A stretch of DNA of 64,000 bases from Granulosicoccus sp045106195 (GCA_045106195.1 JBGCEH010000009.1:1-64000), one strand, 5' to 3'. Counted from the stretch's first letter, positions 42,983 through 52,558 are shown. Translations and numbers: made by a program. Notes: generated by a model not told the origin, from the letters alone.

Positions 42983-44548
42983 ATGACAACTCATATAGAA
43001 ATACAAGCTCAGGGCCTTGATGTCATCGAAGCGGCGGCTGTCACGCAGCAGCAATTTGATTTAACCGCGGATGCTGTGGTCATAGGCTCTGGCGCCGGAG
43101 GTGCAATAGCCGCTTATGAGCTGGCAAAAACAGGTAAAAAAGTCATCATTCTGGAAGCGGGTCGATATGTTCCATCAGAGCGAATGACGGAGATGACAGC
43201 TGTTTCGCTGGGTACGATGTATGCCGATTCTGGCGGACAAGCCAATGCACAGGGAGATATCACCATCTTGCAGGGGGCGTGTGTGGGTGGCTCTACCGTT
43301 GTGAATGCTGCCTTGTGTTTTCGTACTCCAGATTATTACTTCAGGCTTTGGGGCGAGAAATACGGCTTGACCAATCTTTCGACAGAGGTGATGACTCCCT
43401 ATTTCGAGACTGTGGAGAAGAACCTCTGGATCAAGGAAAATACCGCTGCTGAAACCAGTCCCGGTGCAGAATTGATCAAGAAAGGCCTCGATGCAACTGA
43501 CGTTCAGATTGGTGTTGCCAAGCGAAATGTGAAGAATTGCGCGATGACAGGCTTCTGTTTCGCAGGTTGCAAATCTGATCGCAAGCAATCGATGCTGGTG
43601 ACGTACCTACCCTGGGCGCAAGCTCATGGAGCCGAGATCTACGCAGATACCCGCGTTAATACCATAACCTCGGAAGATGGCGTGGCCAATGGTGTCACCG
43701 CAGAGATAATCCATCCTGATACCCGGGAAAAAGTCGCCGACATGAGCGTCAAGGCTCCCATCGTTGTTCTGGCTGCTGGTCCAATACAGTCTCCCATCAT
43801 ATTGATGAAAAGTGAGCTTGCGAATTCTTCCGGACAAGTTGGCAAGAATTTCGCCTGCCACCCGTCTTTGTCACTCACGGCGGAATTCGACGAGGCAGTC
43901 AACGATTTCGTGGGAGCAACCCATTCAGTATACGTTGATGAATACACTTTGCCAGACGAGAATGGAGTGGGCGGATTTATTCTTCTCAATGCAATTGAGC
44001 AACCCGTGTTGGCTGGCGCTAGTCAAAACCCGGGCACAGGAAAGCCCTATATCAGCCTGATGGAAAAATTTGCCAACACTATTCGTCTTATCACGCTGTT
44101 GCATGATAAGAACACGGGCAATGTCGCTTACGAAAATGGCGTTAAAACAATCAACTATACTGTGGATGATGAAGATTTCGAATCGATGAAGGATGGTTTG
44201 AAAGTCAACGCCCGTACACTGCTCGCAGCGGGTGCATCAAAGGTATACGTTCCAACAACACTGGCAAAGGTGATAGAAAGCGAGGCTGATGTCGATTCAG
44301 TAATTGACAGCTTGCAAAACGAGAAGTCACGCTATCCATACACATCCTTTCATCCACAAGGTACATTGCGAATGGGCAAAGACCCTGCACAGGCTGTGGT
44401 GAATCCTATGGGCGAAACTCACGACGTAAAGAACCTGTATGTCGTTGATGCCAGTATTTTACCCACATCCATAGGATATAACCCGTCAGAGACGGTTTTT
44501 GCGCTAGCCAGCTATATTAGCGACAGGATTAATGAAGCTCACAAATGA
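42983..44548 (+). CDS. GMC-family FAD-dependent oxidoreductase
   Basis: Flavoprotein of 521 residues. FAD-binding motif GSGAGG at about residues 35-40 and IILEAGRY after strand 2; a Cys-rich segment NCAMTGFCFAGCKSDRKQS in the middle; the C-terminal active-site His in FHPQGTLRMG and Asn in GYNPSETVF. The family oxidises alcohols or sugar hydroxyls. The Cys-rich piece with CxxGCxxxxK resembles fatty-alcohol and gluconate-type GMC enzymes. Probably periplasmic via its Tat-signal partner. The electron acceptor is unknown because no cytochrome gene adjoins. Confidence 0.9.
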   Translation: MTTHIEIQAQGLDVIEAAAVTQQQFDLTADAVVIGSGAGGAIAAYELAKTGKKVIILEAGRYVPSERMTEMTAVSLGTMYADSGGQANAQGDITILQGACVGGSTVVNAALCFRTPDYYFRLWGEKYGLTNLSTEVMTPYFETVEKNLWIKENTAAETSPGAELIKKGLDATDVQIGVAKRNVKNCAMTGFCFAGCKSDRKQSMLVTYLPWAQAHGAEIYADTRVNTITSEDGVANGVTAEIIHPDTREKVADMSVKAPIVVLAAGPIQSPIILMKSELANSSGQVGKNFACHPSLSLTAEFDEAVNDFVGATHSVYVDEYTLPDENGVGGFILLNAIEQPVLAGASQNPGTGKPYISLMEKFANTIRLITLLHDKNTGNVAYENGVKTINYTVDDEDFESMKDGLKVNARTLLAAGASKVYVPTTLAKVIESEADVDSVIDSLQNEKSRYPYTSFHPQGTLRMGKDPAQAVVNPMGETHDVKNLYVVDASILPTSIGYNPSETVFALASYISDRINEAHK

Positions 44549-44594
44549 TGTCGTTTTCTGGCAGAAGTTGTAACAAACGTAACAAGAATTCATT

Positions 44595-46007
44595 GTGATA
44601 TCGATTGAAGGCCAAGCACGTCTACCTGATGCGACTGCATTGCTGAACACACTACGACAGCGTAAAACAACAGCCTGCGAACTGGTTGGCGATCATCTTG
44701 GCAGGCTGAATGCTCTGCAACCATATGCTAATGCTGCAGTTAAAATTTACCAGAAAGAGGCTCTGGATATTGCGGCTAAACTCGACGCCAGCACCCATAT
44801 TGATTTACCGCTTTTCGGGTTACCATTCAGCGTTAAAGAAACATTTAGTATTGCTCACGAGGAGATGACGGCAGGTTCACTTCGAAAGCGACCTGTCAAG
44901 TGCGAAAGTGATGCAGAAATGGTTCGCCGACTGAAAGAGGCCGGCGCAATTATAATTGCACGAAGCAATATTCCCGAATTCGCGATGACAGGGGAAAGCA
45001 CAAATCCGCGCTTTGGTCGATGTAACAATCATCTGGACAATACACGTGTTGCCGGTGGCTCCTCTGGTGGTGAAGGTGTATTGGTAGGATCAGGTTCGAG
45101 TGCTTTTGGAATTGGTTCAGATATTCTTGGTTCTATTCGCATTCCTGCAGCCCTGTGTGGAACTGTGGGATTCAAAGGACATTCATCCGCAATAGACGGT
45201 TCAGGTACCTGGCCAGACGTTACAGGAAATACAAATTCATGGTTAGGTTACGGACCTCTTACGCGTTCAGTTCGTGATGCCCTGCTTGTCTACAACGTTA
45301 TTGCCAAGCAACCGGTACGTGATACAAACGATATATTTGAACAGGTAACAACTCCCGAGGGGTTCCCGATTACCTACCAGCAAGAATGTATCCTTAAGGC
45401 GATTAATCACGCCCGGCGGTGTTTGCTGGATAACGGAGTCAAATCACGACATACGGAATTCAAAAAAATACCATCGCTCTTCTTGTTGATTCCGAAAATT
45501 ATTATTGATGATTTCTATGACACTTGGATATCGGACTTGTCGTCAGGTCCAGATGGCCCATTCTCAACGTTTAAAGAATTTATCGCTCAGCTCGCAGGAA
45601 ATGGGACGATCGACAGTGGATTGCTTAGCTGGATCATGCTTGAGCCCTTTATGAAATCACGTCGACCAGGTAAGCGAGAAAAAATCGCGGAACAATTTTT
45701 ACTGGCGAAAAACGAATATCGCGAATTGCTGGGTTCAGATACCGTGCTATTGCTTCCAACACTCGGTCTTGTCGCGCCAAAACATAAATATTTCAATCGG
45801 CAATCACTCATGAATCCACGAGTCAATGGATTGTTTACGTCCCACACACTGGGTAACTACCTCGACCTACCGTCCATAGCGATACCAGCATGGAAGTATT
45901 GCGATGCAAGAACGGGTTTGCCCGCGAGTGTGTCCCTGATGTGCCTGCCAGGGTCAGAAGATCGTCTGTTCGCTACAGCCAAAATGGTCGAGACCGCTTT
46001 AAACTAA
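44595..46007 (+). CDS. Amidase-signature hydrolase, FAAH-like
   Basis: Amidase of 470 residues with the Ser-cisSer-Lys triad: Lys81 (FSVKET), cis-Ser Ser156/157 (AGGSSGGEG) and nucleophile Ser180 (DILGSIR). GGEGVL after the Gly-Ser loop is of the fatty-acid-amide-hydrolase type. The oxyanion-hole segment is DILGS where DIGGS or DxGGS is almost invariant, so Leu178 replaces a Gly. No signal peptide. The start is GTG at 44595 with no clear ribosome site. The DNA from here to about 47.5 kb looks more AT-rich than the surroundings, a possible sign of transfer. Substrate unknown. Confidence 0.85.
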   Translation: MISIEGQARLPDATALLNTLRQRKTTACELVGDHLGRLNALQPYANAAVKIYQKEALDIAAKLDASTHIDLPLFGLPFSVKETFSIAHEEMTAGSLRKRPVKCESDAEMVRRLKEAGAIIIARSNIPEFAMTGESTNPRFGRCNNHLDNTRVAGGSSGGEGVLVGSGSSAFGIGSDILGSIRIPAALCGTVGFKGHSSAIDGSGTWPDVTGNTNSWLGYGPLTRSVRDALLVYNVIAKQPVRDTNDIFEQVTTPEGFPITYQQECILKAINHARRCLLDNGVKSRHTEFKKIPSLFLLIPKIIIDDFYDTWISDLSSGPDGPFSTFKEFIAQLAGNGTIDSGLLSWIMLEPFMKSRRPGKREKIAEQFLLAKNEYRELLGSDTVLLLPTLGLVAPKHKYFNRQSLMNPRVNGLFTSHTLGNYLDLPSIAIPAWKYCDARTGLPASVSLMCLPGSEDRLFATAKMVETALN

Positions 46008-46320
46008 CCGCGTGCTCGCAGTTTATTCGATCCTGATCTTTCGCTTAGCGTGCGTTGAAAACAAGATATACGGGGTAATACACGAAAATCGTCCAGAGCG
46101 GATTAACACCATTGCAGGCCTACTGACACAGCATGGTAAAGCCAAAAAAACATGATCTTGCTGACTAGCGAGCTCAAGCCCAATGGCACTGACATTAGAT
46201 CATGTTTACCGCGTAGGTACGTCTACACAACACTGTAAGCCTGGGTTCCCTAATTCGTGAAACTAACATTGTGAAATTGTTGAGTTTACTTCAGCATTCA
46301 ATCGGTATCGACCTATGTGG
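46008..46320. other. Gap between convergent amidase and orphan membrane genes
   Basis: About 310 bases without a gene. AT-rich; no clear terminator hairpin or RNA gene recognised. Confidence 0.5.
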
Positions 46321-46749
46321 CTATACCTGACTGACCTTTTTGTTCGTGGTTTTGACCAATAGTCTGGGAACGAATGTTTGTGAATATCCGGCCAAAAAGC
46401 TCCATACAATGAGAAGAGAGGTGTTTGTATTCGGCAATCGATACGTTGAACCCCTAAACGGCCCAGACTCCACTTCCCGTGTCGCCTCGGCAAAATCAAG
46501 ACTCCCAACATCGGGCCAGACTCCATCGCCTAATAGTCCTGTCTGGAAAAAAAAATACAGTATGGTTGCAGCTCCAACGCCAAAAGAGCAACGGAGCAGA
46601 ATCATTCTGAATGTCCACATATCGCGGAGTTCGCCCTGGCTACTGCTTTCTATTTTTGATTGCAGGTCAACAATCATGAAAAACGTTGTACCGAACAGGC
46701 CAGCAGCAAAAGCATAAACGTAGCCTGTATACAAAATAGCGCTGTCCAT
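46321..46749 (-). CDS. Orphan small membrane protein
   Basis: Protein of 142 residues with about three hydrophobic segments (residues 5-26, 49-70, 110-128). I do not recognise a family. The start ATG 46749 (MDSAILYTGYVYAF) opens directly into the first helix. It lies 30 bases downstream of another membrane-anchored orphan on the same strand, so the two probably form a unit. Both sit in the AT-leaning stretch after the amidase. Confidence 0.6.
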   Translation of the reverse strand: MDSAILYTGYVYAFAAGLFGTTFFMIVDLQSKIESSSQGELRDMWTFRMILLRCSFGVGAATILYFFFQTGLLGDGVWPDVGSLDFAEATREVESGPFRGSTYRLPNTNTSLLIVWSFLAGYSQTFVPRLLVKTTNKKVSQV

Positions 46750-46779
46750 ATAATTTACCTCGTCAAATTATATTCTTAT

Positions 46780-47427
46780 CTAAACCCAATGAAACAACGA
46801 GATGATTGAAAGAAACAGGATCAGTGCCAGACTGAAAGTCAGACCAACCCGATAGATGGCATGACGGGCATACCGCATCTTGATGTGCTTGTTACTGTTG
46901 TAATGCTGCATGTCACCGACCAGAGACACCAGTATGTTGAAACACTGCTCATTAAACCTGCTTTCTTTTTCGTACCTATCAACTTGATCCTTATAGAATG
47001 CTGTAAACGGGGCATTGATTCGTTGGCACTCACTCAACCTGCGATGAAGCTCTATTTTCTGTCGCTCCGTTCCGAGTAGTGTCAGGATCAGCTTCTCTGC
47101 GTGGTGTGCAAGATTCCACTTTCCGTCCAATGCAATTTCATGCTTATCAGCTTCATCCAGCTTGGTCGATATTTTTTCTGCAATGGAATGACTACGGGAG
47201 TCAGATGACTCACCCTCCTTTCGCGCCAGCTCAAGGTCTGAGCGTAACCCTTCAACAAATTGAGTCAAGGCGTCGTAGTCGATATTTTTCTTGCGATTCC
47301 GATATTGATAAAGAACCCGAGTTATTACGTTTTTCTTTGGACCCACATTATTAGCTACAGCCGTTGCGCTCTTCATTTGCTGATTATCCATTTGGCAAAA
47401 ACGGAATGTTTCGATGTTTCTTATCAT
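46780..47427 (-). CDS. Orphan protein with C-terminal membrane anchor
   Basis: Protein of up to 215 residues: basic N-terminus, a long charged helical region (about 45-185, possible coiled coil) and one C-terminal TM helix (VGLTFSLALILFLSIISLF). No family recognised. Start is uncertain: ATG 47427, or 47391 (MDNQQMKSAT). It may recruit a partner to the inner membrane with the small membrane protein downstream. That is inference from topology only. Confidence 0.6.
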   Translation of the reverse strand: MIRNIETFRFCQMDNQQMKSATAVANNVGPKKNVITRVLYQYRNRKKNIDYDALTQFVEGLRSDLELARKEGESSDSRSHSIAEKISTKLDEADKHEIALDGKWNLAHHAEKLILTLLGTERQKIELHRRLSECQRINAPFTAFYKDQVDRYEKESRFNEQCFNILVSLVGDMQHYNSNKHIKMRYARHAIYRVGLTFSLALILFLSIISLFHWV

Positions 47428-47724
47428 GAGCTAGATAAGCGGCTCGCGAAATTACCCAACTGAATTATCTGAGTTCTGGCAGTCCGAGCAGGTGTATTTG
47501 TCTTGTTTTAAGCAAGATATCTCAACGAATTTGTTCACTTTTTATTGAATAATCATTGCAACATTCAGCTTTTTCGTAATAAAGTAACCTCCTGAGTAAA
47601 ACCGTCACTAGAGCTTGTCCGTTCTGTCATATGCTTGTTGGATCAATCGGAATCGCCTCAGATAGCAGCGAAATGATGATCCTCCAGTAGTTCGGATCCA
47701 AACAACGTCTGGGAGGACATTACT

Positions 47725-49719
47725 GTGCATACGTTAAAAGATTCTCAAACCGATGCCCAGTGTTCAGACATACCCAAGTTTCCCGATTTAAATACCGAAA
47801 GTGCATCTAAAACCTATTTAGAAGCCTCCTGGAACCGATGTGAGGCTGAATACGGTCTAAGTCGTGGTTCGAGCTTGCTTGGAAATCGTTACAGCCAAAG
47901 TGAATTGGTAAGCAGACGAGAACGTATTGAAGAACCATTAAGGCGTGTCGATCCGGTAATACACGAAATACGCAAAGTTGTTAGAAACGCTGACTATTGC
48001 ATGCTGATCGGTGATTCGGACGGTGCAGCCATCGCTGAATACTGCGACTCAGCGATGGCTCGAGATTTGAAAAAACGCGGCATAACCGTAGGGACACTAT
48101 GGGATGAAGCCTGTGTGGGTACAAACGGATTGGGAACTGCGCTCGCAAGCAAAACCGCGGTTACCGTTAACGGAGATCAGCACTACCACACGAGTTTTCA
48201 CCAGTTTATCTGTTCGGCAGCACCTTTACTCGATCATCGTGGAGTTCAATATGGTGCAATCAATGTCACGGGTAACGCCACCCAAAGCCAGACGGAGGCG
48301 GTTCGTGTCAGTCAGTATGTGCGACGAAGTGCTGAGCAATTACATACCCATAGTTTCAGAGATTTTTTCCGTCACAGCACACTTGTGGCCATTACCGATT
48401 CATTATTCAATGAAAATCAGGATATGTCACGGTTGCTCGCTATTGATGAATCCGGCCTTGTAATTGGAGTAACAAATGACTTGATCTCCAGTCTGGGAAT
48501 AGATTCACGACAGTCAGTCGTGGGAACCCCGATAGATGAGCTGATAGGTGTGGATTTGGACGTCCTGTTTTCCACTAATGGGCGTCTTCACCGGTTGGAA
48601 AAGAATATTCGTTCTGGTCGCTATGCCGTGAGCGTTCCACCACGCGAGCGTGCTTTGAGTCGAGCCAAGCGGCACATAAGGCCCGCTACAGCGACCAGTA
48701 CGTCCGGACAGCACATGTCGCTTGATGAGCTGGCTGGTTCTGATCGTCGAACTCAGAAGCTTGTAAACGTCTGCAGACGCATGCTTAGTCACAGTGACGG
48801 CACAGAGGGCATACCGATTCTGTTGCAAGGAGAAACAGGCTCGGGCAAAGACAGTTTTGCACGCGCGTTGCACAACGAAAGTCGACGAGCAACAAAACGA
48901 TTTGTCGAGGTGAATTGCGCCGCAATTCCCGAAAGCCTGATCGATAGCGAACTATTCGGCTATTCACCCGGGACATTTACAGGTGGACTCAAGGAGGGCA
49001 AGACTGGCCATATCGTATCAGCTAACGGTGGCACACTCTTCCTGGACGAAATCGGTGATATGCCCATGGAGTCCCAAACACGCCTGTTGCGAGTACTCGC
49101 TGAACACAAAGTACAACCGCTGGGAAGCGCAAAATCTGTTGACGTTGATTTCCAATTAGTGTGTGCCAGTCACAGAGACTTGCCAACGCTAGTCGCAAGT
49201 GGGCATTTTCGAGAAGATTTATATTACCGAGTCTGTGGCGCGACCCTGACCTTGCCTGCTCTACGAATTCGACAGGATTTTGCAGAAATTGTCGAAGGCC
49301 TGCTTCAACGCTTTGATCCAGACAGACTCGTTAGCCTATCCGACCCGGTATGGGCGCAATTAAAAGCATGCCAGTGGCCAGGCAACATACGTCAACTGCA
49401 CAACGTATTGCAATACATTGTATTCAGTTGTGGAGATGGACTGGCAACCCTTGATGATTTGCCAGATGATCTGGTCCACGCAACACATCTGTCGATGACT
49501 CAGCAACAATCTGCTCACATCGCTAACAGGATAGATCCGCAGTCAACTATTCCCAGCCAACAGAACTATCTATCACCACAGGAAGAGCTTACGCAAGCCC
49601 TTTATCGTAATCGATGGTGTGTTTCGCAAACCGCAAAAGATCTGGGCATCAGCCGGGCAACCGCACATCGACACATGAAAAAGTTCGGGATCGTCAGACC
49701 TGATCATCAAAACGTGTAG
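47725..49719 (+). CDS. acoR: AcoR-like sigma-54-dependent activator
   Basis: Enhancer-binding activator of 664 residues. The N-terminal GAF region (about 90-210) has the AcoR pattern WDEACVGTNGLGTAL and GDQHYHTSFH; a PAS-like segment follows (about 235-300). The AAA+ domain (about 335-570) has Walker A GETGSGKD near 368, Walker B GGTLFLDEIGD and the sigma-54 loop GTFTGG in place of the usual GAFTGA. The C-terminal Fis-type HTH is SQTAKDLGISRATAHRHMKK (about 632-652). Start is GTG 47725 with GGGAGGA upstream. It lies between the two operons that carry -24/-12 promoters and a shared palindrome, and probably controls both. The effector may be acetoin or a related compound. Confidence 0.92.
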   Translation: MHTLKDSQTDAQCSDIPKFPDLNTESASKTYLEASWNRCEAEYGLSRGSSLLGNRYSQSELVSRRERIEEPLRRVDPVIHEIRKVVRNADYCMLIGDSDGAAIAEYCDSAMARDLKKRGITVGTLWDEACVGTNGLGTALASKTAVTVNGDQHYHTSFHQFICSAAPLLDHRGVQYGAINVTGNATQSQTEAVRVSQYVRRSAEQLHTHSFRDFFRHSTLVAITDSLFNENQDMSRLLAIDESGLVIGVTNDLISSLGIDSRQSVVGTPIDELIGVDLDVLFSTNGRLHRLEKNIRSGRYAVSVPPRERALSRAKRHIRPATATSTSGQHMSLDELAGSDRRTQKLVNVCRRMLSHSDGTEGIPILLQGETGSGKDSFARALHNESRRATKRFVEVNCAAIPESLIDSELFGYSPGTFTGGLKEGKTGHIVSANGGTLFLDEIGDMPMESQTRLLRVLAEHKVQPLGSAKSVDVDFQLVCASHRDLPTLVASGHFREDLYYRVCGATLTLPALRIRQDFAEIVEGLLQRFDPDRLVSLSDPVWAQLKACQWPGNIRQLHNVLQYIVFSCGDGLATLDDLPDDLVHATHLSMTQQQSAHIANRIDPQSTIPSQQNYLSPQEELTQALYRNRWCVSQTAKDLGISRATAHRHMKKFGIVRPDHQNV

Positions 49720-49763
49720 TTAACGGACCCGGTTTCAGCTGCAGATACGTTTAAGAGGACGTG

Positions 49764-49784
49764 TGTCGATGTGTTCCATCGACA
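49764..49784. promoter_or_regulatory. Inverted repeat TGTCGATG-N5-CATCGACA
   Basis: Perfect 8-bp arms (49764-49771, 49777-49784), about 150 bases upstream of the predicted sigma-54 transcript start. It shares TGTCG...CGACA ends with the element at 49798 but has different spacing. Possible second activator site. Confidence 0.45.
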
Positions 49785-49797
49785 AATTATGCTTGAC

Positions 49798-49819
49798 ACA
49801 GGTGTCGCATAGACGCGAC
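49798..49819. promoter_or_regulatory. Candidate AcoR binding site (ABC operon)
   Basis: ACAGGTGTCGCAT-AGAC-GCGAC, identical at 19 of 22 positions to 58105-58126 upstream of acoA, with the same GTCGC-N6-GCGAC core. It lies about 115-135 bases upstream of the predicted sigma-54 start, a normal enhancer distance. Confidence 0.65.
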
Positions 49820-49906
49820 GCATTGCAACACCATCCATGGATGTTGCTAAAAGCCTTACTCTATTTTTTATACCAATAACAAAGACATAGACCGGTTCAA
49901 ACGCTT

Positions 49907-49923
49907 GGCATAAGCCCTGCTCC
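49907..49923 (+). promoter_or_regulatory. Sigma-54 (-24/-12) promoter of the ABC importer operon
   Basis: TTGGCAT-AAGCC-CTGCT: GG at 49909-49910 and GC at 49921-49922, 10 bases between. It lies about 115 bases before the binding-protein start, downstream of the candidate activator sites. Confidence 0.6.
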
Positions 49924-50038
49924 CTTGTACGGAACGTATCGCACAAGCTCGATTGACGAAAGCGACAAACAACAAAAACTGTCAATCATAAGGCAATTGC
50001 GTCGTTCTACATTCATGGGCCATTGGAGAGAACCGAGC

Positions 50039-51568
50039 ATGTTTAGACCACCCGTAAAACCGCACTACAAGACCATTTCCCGTCGACGTTTTTTACAGCT
50101 GGGAGGTGGCGTCGCGACCGCACTAGGAACCGGATCAGTTGCTGTGGGACTCAACTCGATGATTGTCTCTCGTCCGGTATATGCAGCTTCTTCAGATGAT
50201 GCTAAATGGCGTCAGTTTGAAGGCTCAAAGCTGGTTTTTATGAGTGAAAACACGCCACCGAGTTTTGCGATTAGAGACAACCTCAAGGAATTCTATGATC
50301 TGACTGGCATTGAGGTAGAGATCCTGACAGATGATTTGCCAATCGTGCAGCAGAAAATCGGTATTGACCTTCGCGGAGGACAAGCTGATTTTCAATTGAA
50401 TTACATACAGGATAAACCGATTGGCTCACCGTTTGCCGACTTCTATGAAGATCTGACCAAGTACGCGCAGGATGATACGCTACCACAGGATCCGGATGGC
50501 TTTGAGGAAGGTGCTTGGTTCGATAATTTCTTACGTGCTTGTGGCGAGTACTACGAGCCAGGACGAATCGTGGCTTTTCCGTATGATTGTGCGGTTGCCT
50601 GCACGTTTTATAGACAGGATCTGTTCGAACAATTATCACCCGATTTTGAGGCTGAATACGGCTATCGAATGGAGTTCAACAATGATACTACGTGGAAGCA
50701 AGTCCAGGATTTTTCTGCCTACTTCACCATGCTTCGAAATGACGGTCGCACAGATATTCCTTACGGCTACGGTCAGCATCATGGAACGTTTGCATGGACG
50801 ACTCATCTGGATATTCAGCGCATGTTGTTCAGTCATGGACGTTGGACAGAGTTCGACATGGATGACAAGCTTGGTTCCAAAAAGCCGGGACCCACACGAT
50901 GGGGAGACGAGCAATCCGTACTGATGATGGAGAAATACAAAGCGCTTGCGGATGTGTCTCACCCTGACAATCTGGCCAATGGAACCCTGCAGCTAAATAC
51001 GGCCTACGCCGCAGGCGATATTGCCATGCAGGTTCAATATCACGAGTTTGCAGCGTCTGTTGAAGATGCCAGCAATTCACGAGCAGCTGATGGAAAAACT
51101 GCTTATGCACCTTGTCCAAAAGGTGAACAAAGCTGGGTTATCGGGGATGGTGATGTGGTTAACGGTTGCAATTGCGGTATTGGTGGCATTGGAATCAATT
51201 CTGCCGCCGATGAGAAGCTCAAGCGTGCCGCGTATCTCTTTGCCAACTGGTCTGTTTCCAAGAGCACCCAATTAAACGTGCTCAAAGAGCTTGGTGGCAC
51301 GCCTACACGCCCATCTGTTCTGCAGGAGCCTGACGTCATCAAGGCGCGTACACGCCCTTCCAGCATGCCTAATGCGCTTACTTTTGACGCAGTTTATGAC
51401 TACGGCATCAAAGATCCTCATTTCGTTCTGGGTCCAAAGATCCCTGAAGCGAACGAGTATTACAACATCCTGCTTACTGAGGTACAACGGTGTGTTTCCG
51501 GGGAGACCGAGCCTGAGGAGGCATGTAACGAAATGAAGGTTCAGCTAGACGATCTACACGAAGTCTAG
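50039..51568 (+). CDS. Tat-exported ABC sugar/polyol binding protein (CUT1 type)
   Basis: Periplasmic receptor of 509 residues in the extracellular solute-binding family 1 group. The N-terminus carries a twin-arginine motif (SRRRFLQLGG) and a hydrophobic stretch ending near VYAASS, so it is probably Tat-exported, which is less usual for this family. Family-like parts are GIDLRGGQADFQLNYI, PYDCAVACTFYRQDLFEQ and YAAGDIAMQVQY. Several Cys residues (e.g. GCNCGIGGIG) could form a disulfide. Start ATG 50039 has GGAGAG upstream; longer frames to 49925 would overlap the promoter. It is the first gene of the ABC operon. Substrate unknown. Confidence 0.87.
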   Translation: MFRPPVKPHYKTISRRRFLQLGGGVATALGTGSVAVGLNSMIVSRPVYAASSDDAKWRQFEGSKLVFMSENTPPSFAIRDNLKEFYDLTGIEVEILTDDLPIVQQKIGIDLRGGQADFQLNYIQDKPIGSPFADFYEDLTKYAQDDTLPQDPDGFEEGAWFDNFLRACGEYYEPGRIVAFPYDCAVACTFYRQDLFEQLSPDFEAEYGYRMEFNNDTTWKQVQDFSAYFTMLRNDGRTDIPYGYGQHHGTFAWTTHLDIQRMLFSHGRWTEFDMDDKLGSKKPGPTRWGDEQSVLMMEKYKALADVSHPDNLANGTLQLNTAYAAGDIAMQVQYHEFAASVEDASNSRAADGKTAYAPCPKGEQSWVIGDGDVVNGCNCGIGGIGINSAADEKLKRAAYLFANWSVSKSTQLNVLKELGGTPTRPSVLQEPDVIKARTRPSSMPNALTFDAVYDYGIKDPHFVLGPKIPEANEYYNILLTEVQRCVSGETEPEEACNEMKVQLDDLHEV

Positions 51569-51575
51569 ATTTATC

Positions 51576-52556
51576 ATGAAGGATGCGCTTTCAGAGGCCT
51601 TCGTATCCACGAAGGCCATCTTTAGAGACGGCGGACTGGTTATTGACGAGCCGGCAGGGGTGCGTAATACCGCACTGTCAAATCGTTTCTATTTCTACTT
51701 GATGATGCCCGCGATCATTGTGCTTGCTGCAATCACACTGTATCCGTTTTTCTGGCTCATCAACATGAGTCTTCACACGGTAGACATTGGCCTTGCAGAT
51801 GATACCTGGAATAATTTCAAGAACTGGACCCGATTGGGTCGAGATAGAAAATTTCAGGAAGGCTGGTGGCTACTACTGAAATACAGCAGCTTGTGCATGT
51901 TTTTCGAAGTGACACTCGGTGTGATGATAGCGCTTATACTGAATCGATCTCGTTACGAAAAGATTCTTGTAACGATTTTCCTGATGCCGATGATGATGGC
52001 ACCTGTAATCGCGGGATTGGTTTGGTACTACATGTACAACTCAACGTTTGGCTGGTATCACTGGATAATGCAGAGCCTGGGTATTCTGGGTGACAAATCG
52101 ATTCTTGGTAGCAGCAGTACCGCCATGATTGGTATCGTGATTGTGGATGTCTGGCAGTGGACACCTCTGATCATACTGATTACTCTGGCGGGTTTGAAGC
52201 GCGTACCACGTGATCAACTGGAAGCCAATATGGTTGATGGTGCTGGCGATATTCGTAACTTTTTTCAGGTGACACTTCCCAATCTGTATCCGTTTCTCCT
52301 GATCGCTATATTGCTCAGGTTCATGGATAATTTTCGCTTCATAGATGCAATCCTTGTGCTTACGGGCGGTGGTCCTGCTAACTCTACCAAGATACTTCCA
52401 ACCTATCTTTTCGATGTCTCATTCAGCTTCTTCAAACTGGGCCGAGGTGCAGCAATAGCTCTCACACTGCTGGCGGTGACTATTGTGCTGGGAATGATAC
52501 TTGTCCGCGTTTTCGAGCGGCCGTCAAGCACACGTAGCGATGAGGGGGCTACATAA
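51576..52556 (+). CDS. ABC sugar permease (MalF/UgpA-like)
   Basis: Inner-membrane permease of a CUT1-type importer, 326 residues with six TM helices; the first is LMMPAIIVLAAITLYPFFWL, family-typical. The ATPase-docking EAA loop reads DQLEANMVDGAGDIRNFFQV (about 215-235). An N-terminal extension of about 30 residues precedes the first helix. It follows the binding-protein gene by seven bases and precedes the second permease by two. Confidence 0.93.
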   Translation: MKDALSEAFVSTKAIFRDGGLVIDEPAGVRNTALSNRFYFYLMMPAIIVLAAITLYPFFWLINMSLHTVDIGLADDTWNNFKNWTRLGRDRKFQEGWWLLLKYSSLCMFFEVTLGVMIALILNRSRYEKILVTIFLMPMMMAPVIAGLVWYYMYNSTFGWYHWIMQSLGILGDKSILGSSSTAMIGIVIVDVWQWTPLIILITLAGLKRVPRDQLEANMVDGAGDIRNFFQVTLPNLYPFLLIAILLRFMDNFRFIDAILVLTGGGPANSTKILPTYLFDVSFSFFKLGRGAAIALTLLAVTIVLGMILVRVFERPSSTRSDEGAT

Positions 52557-52558
52557 CG

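Larger units (their letters stand above)
49720..50038. other. Regulatory gap before the ABC importer operon
   Basis: About 320 bases with no gene; it holds the candidate activator sites and sigma-54 promoter listed separately. Confidence 0.6.
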
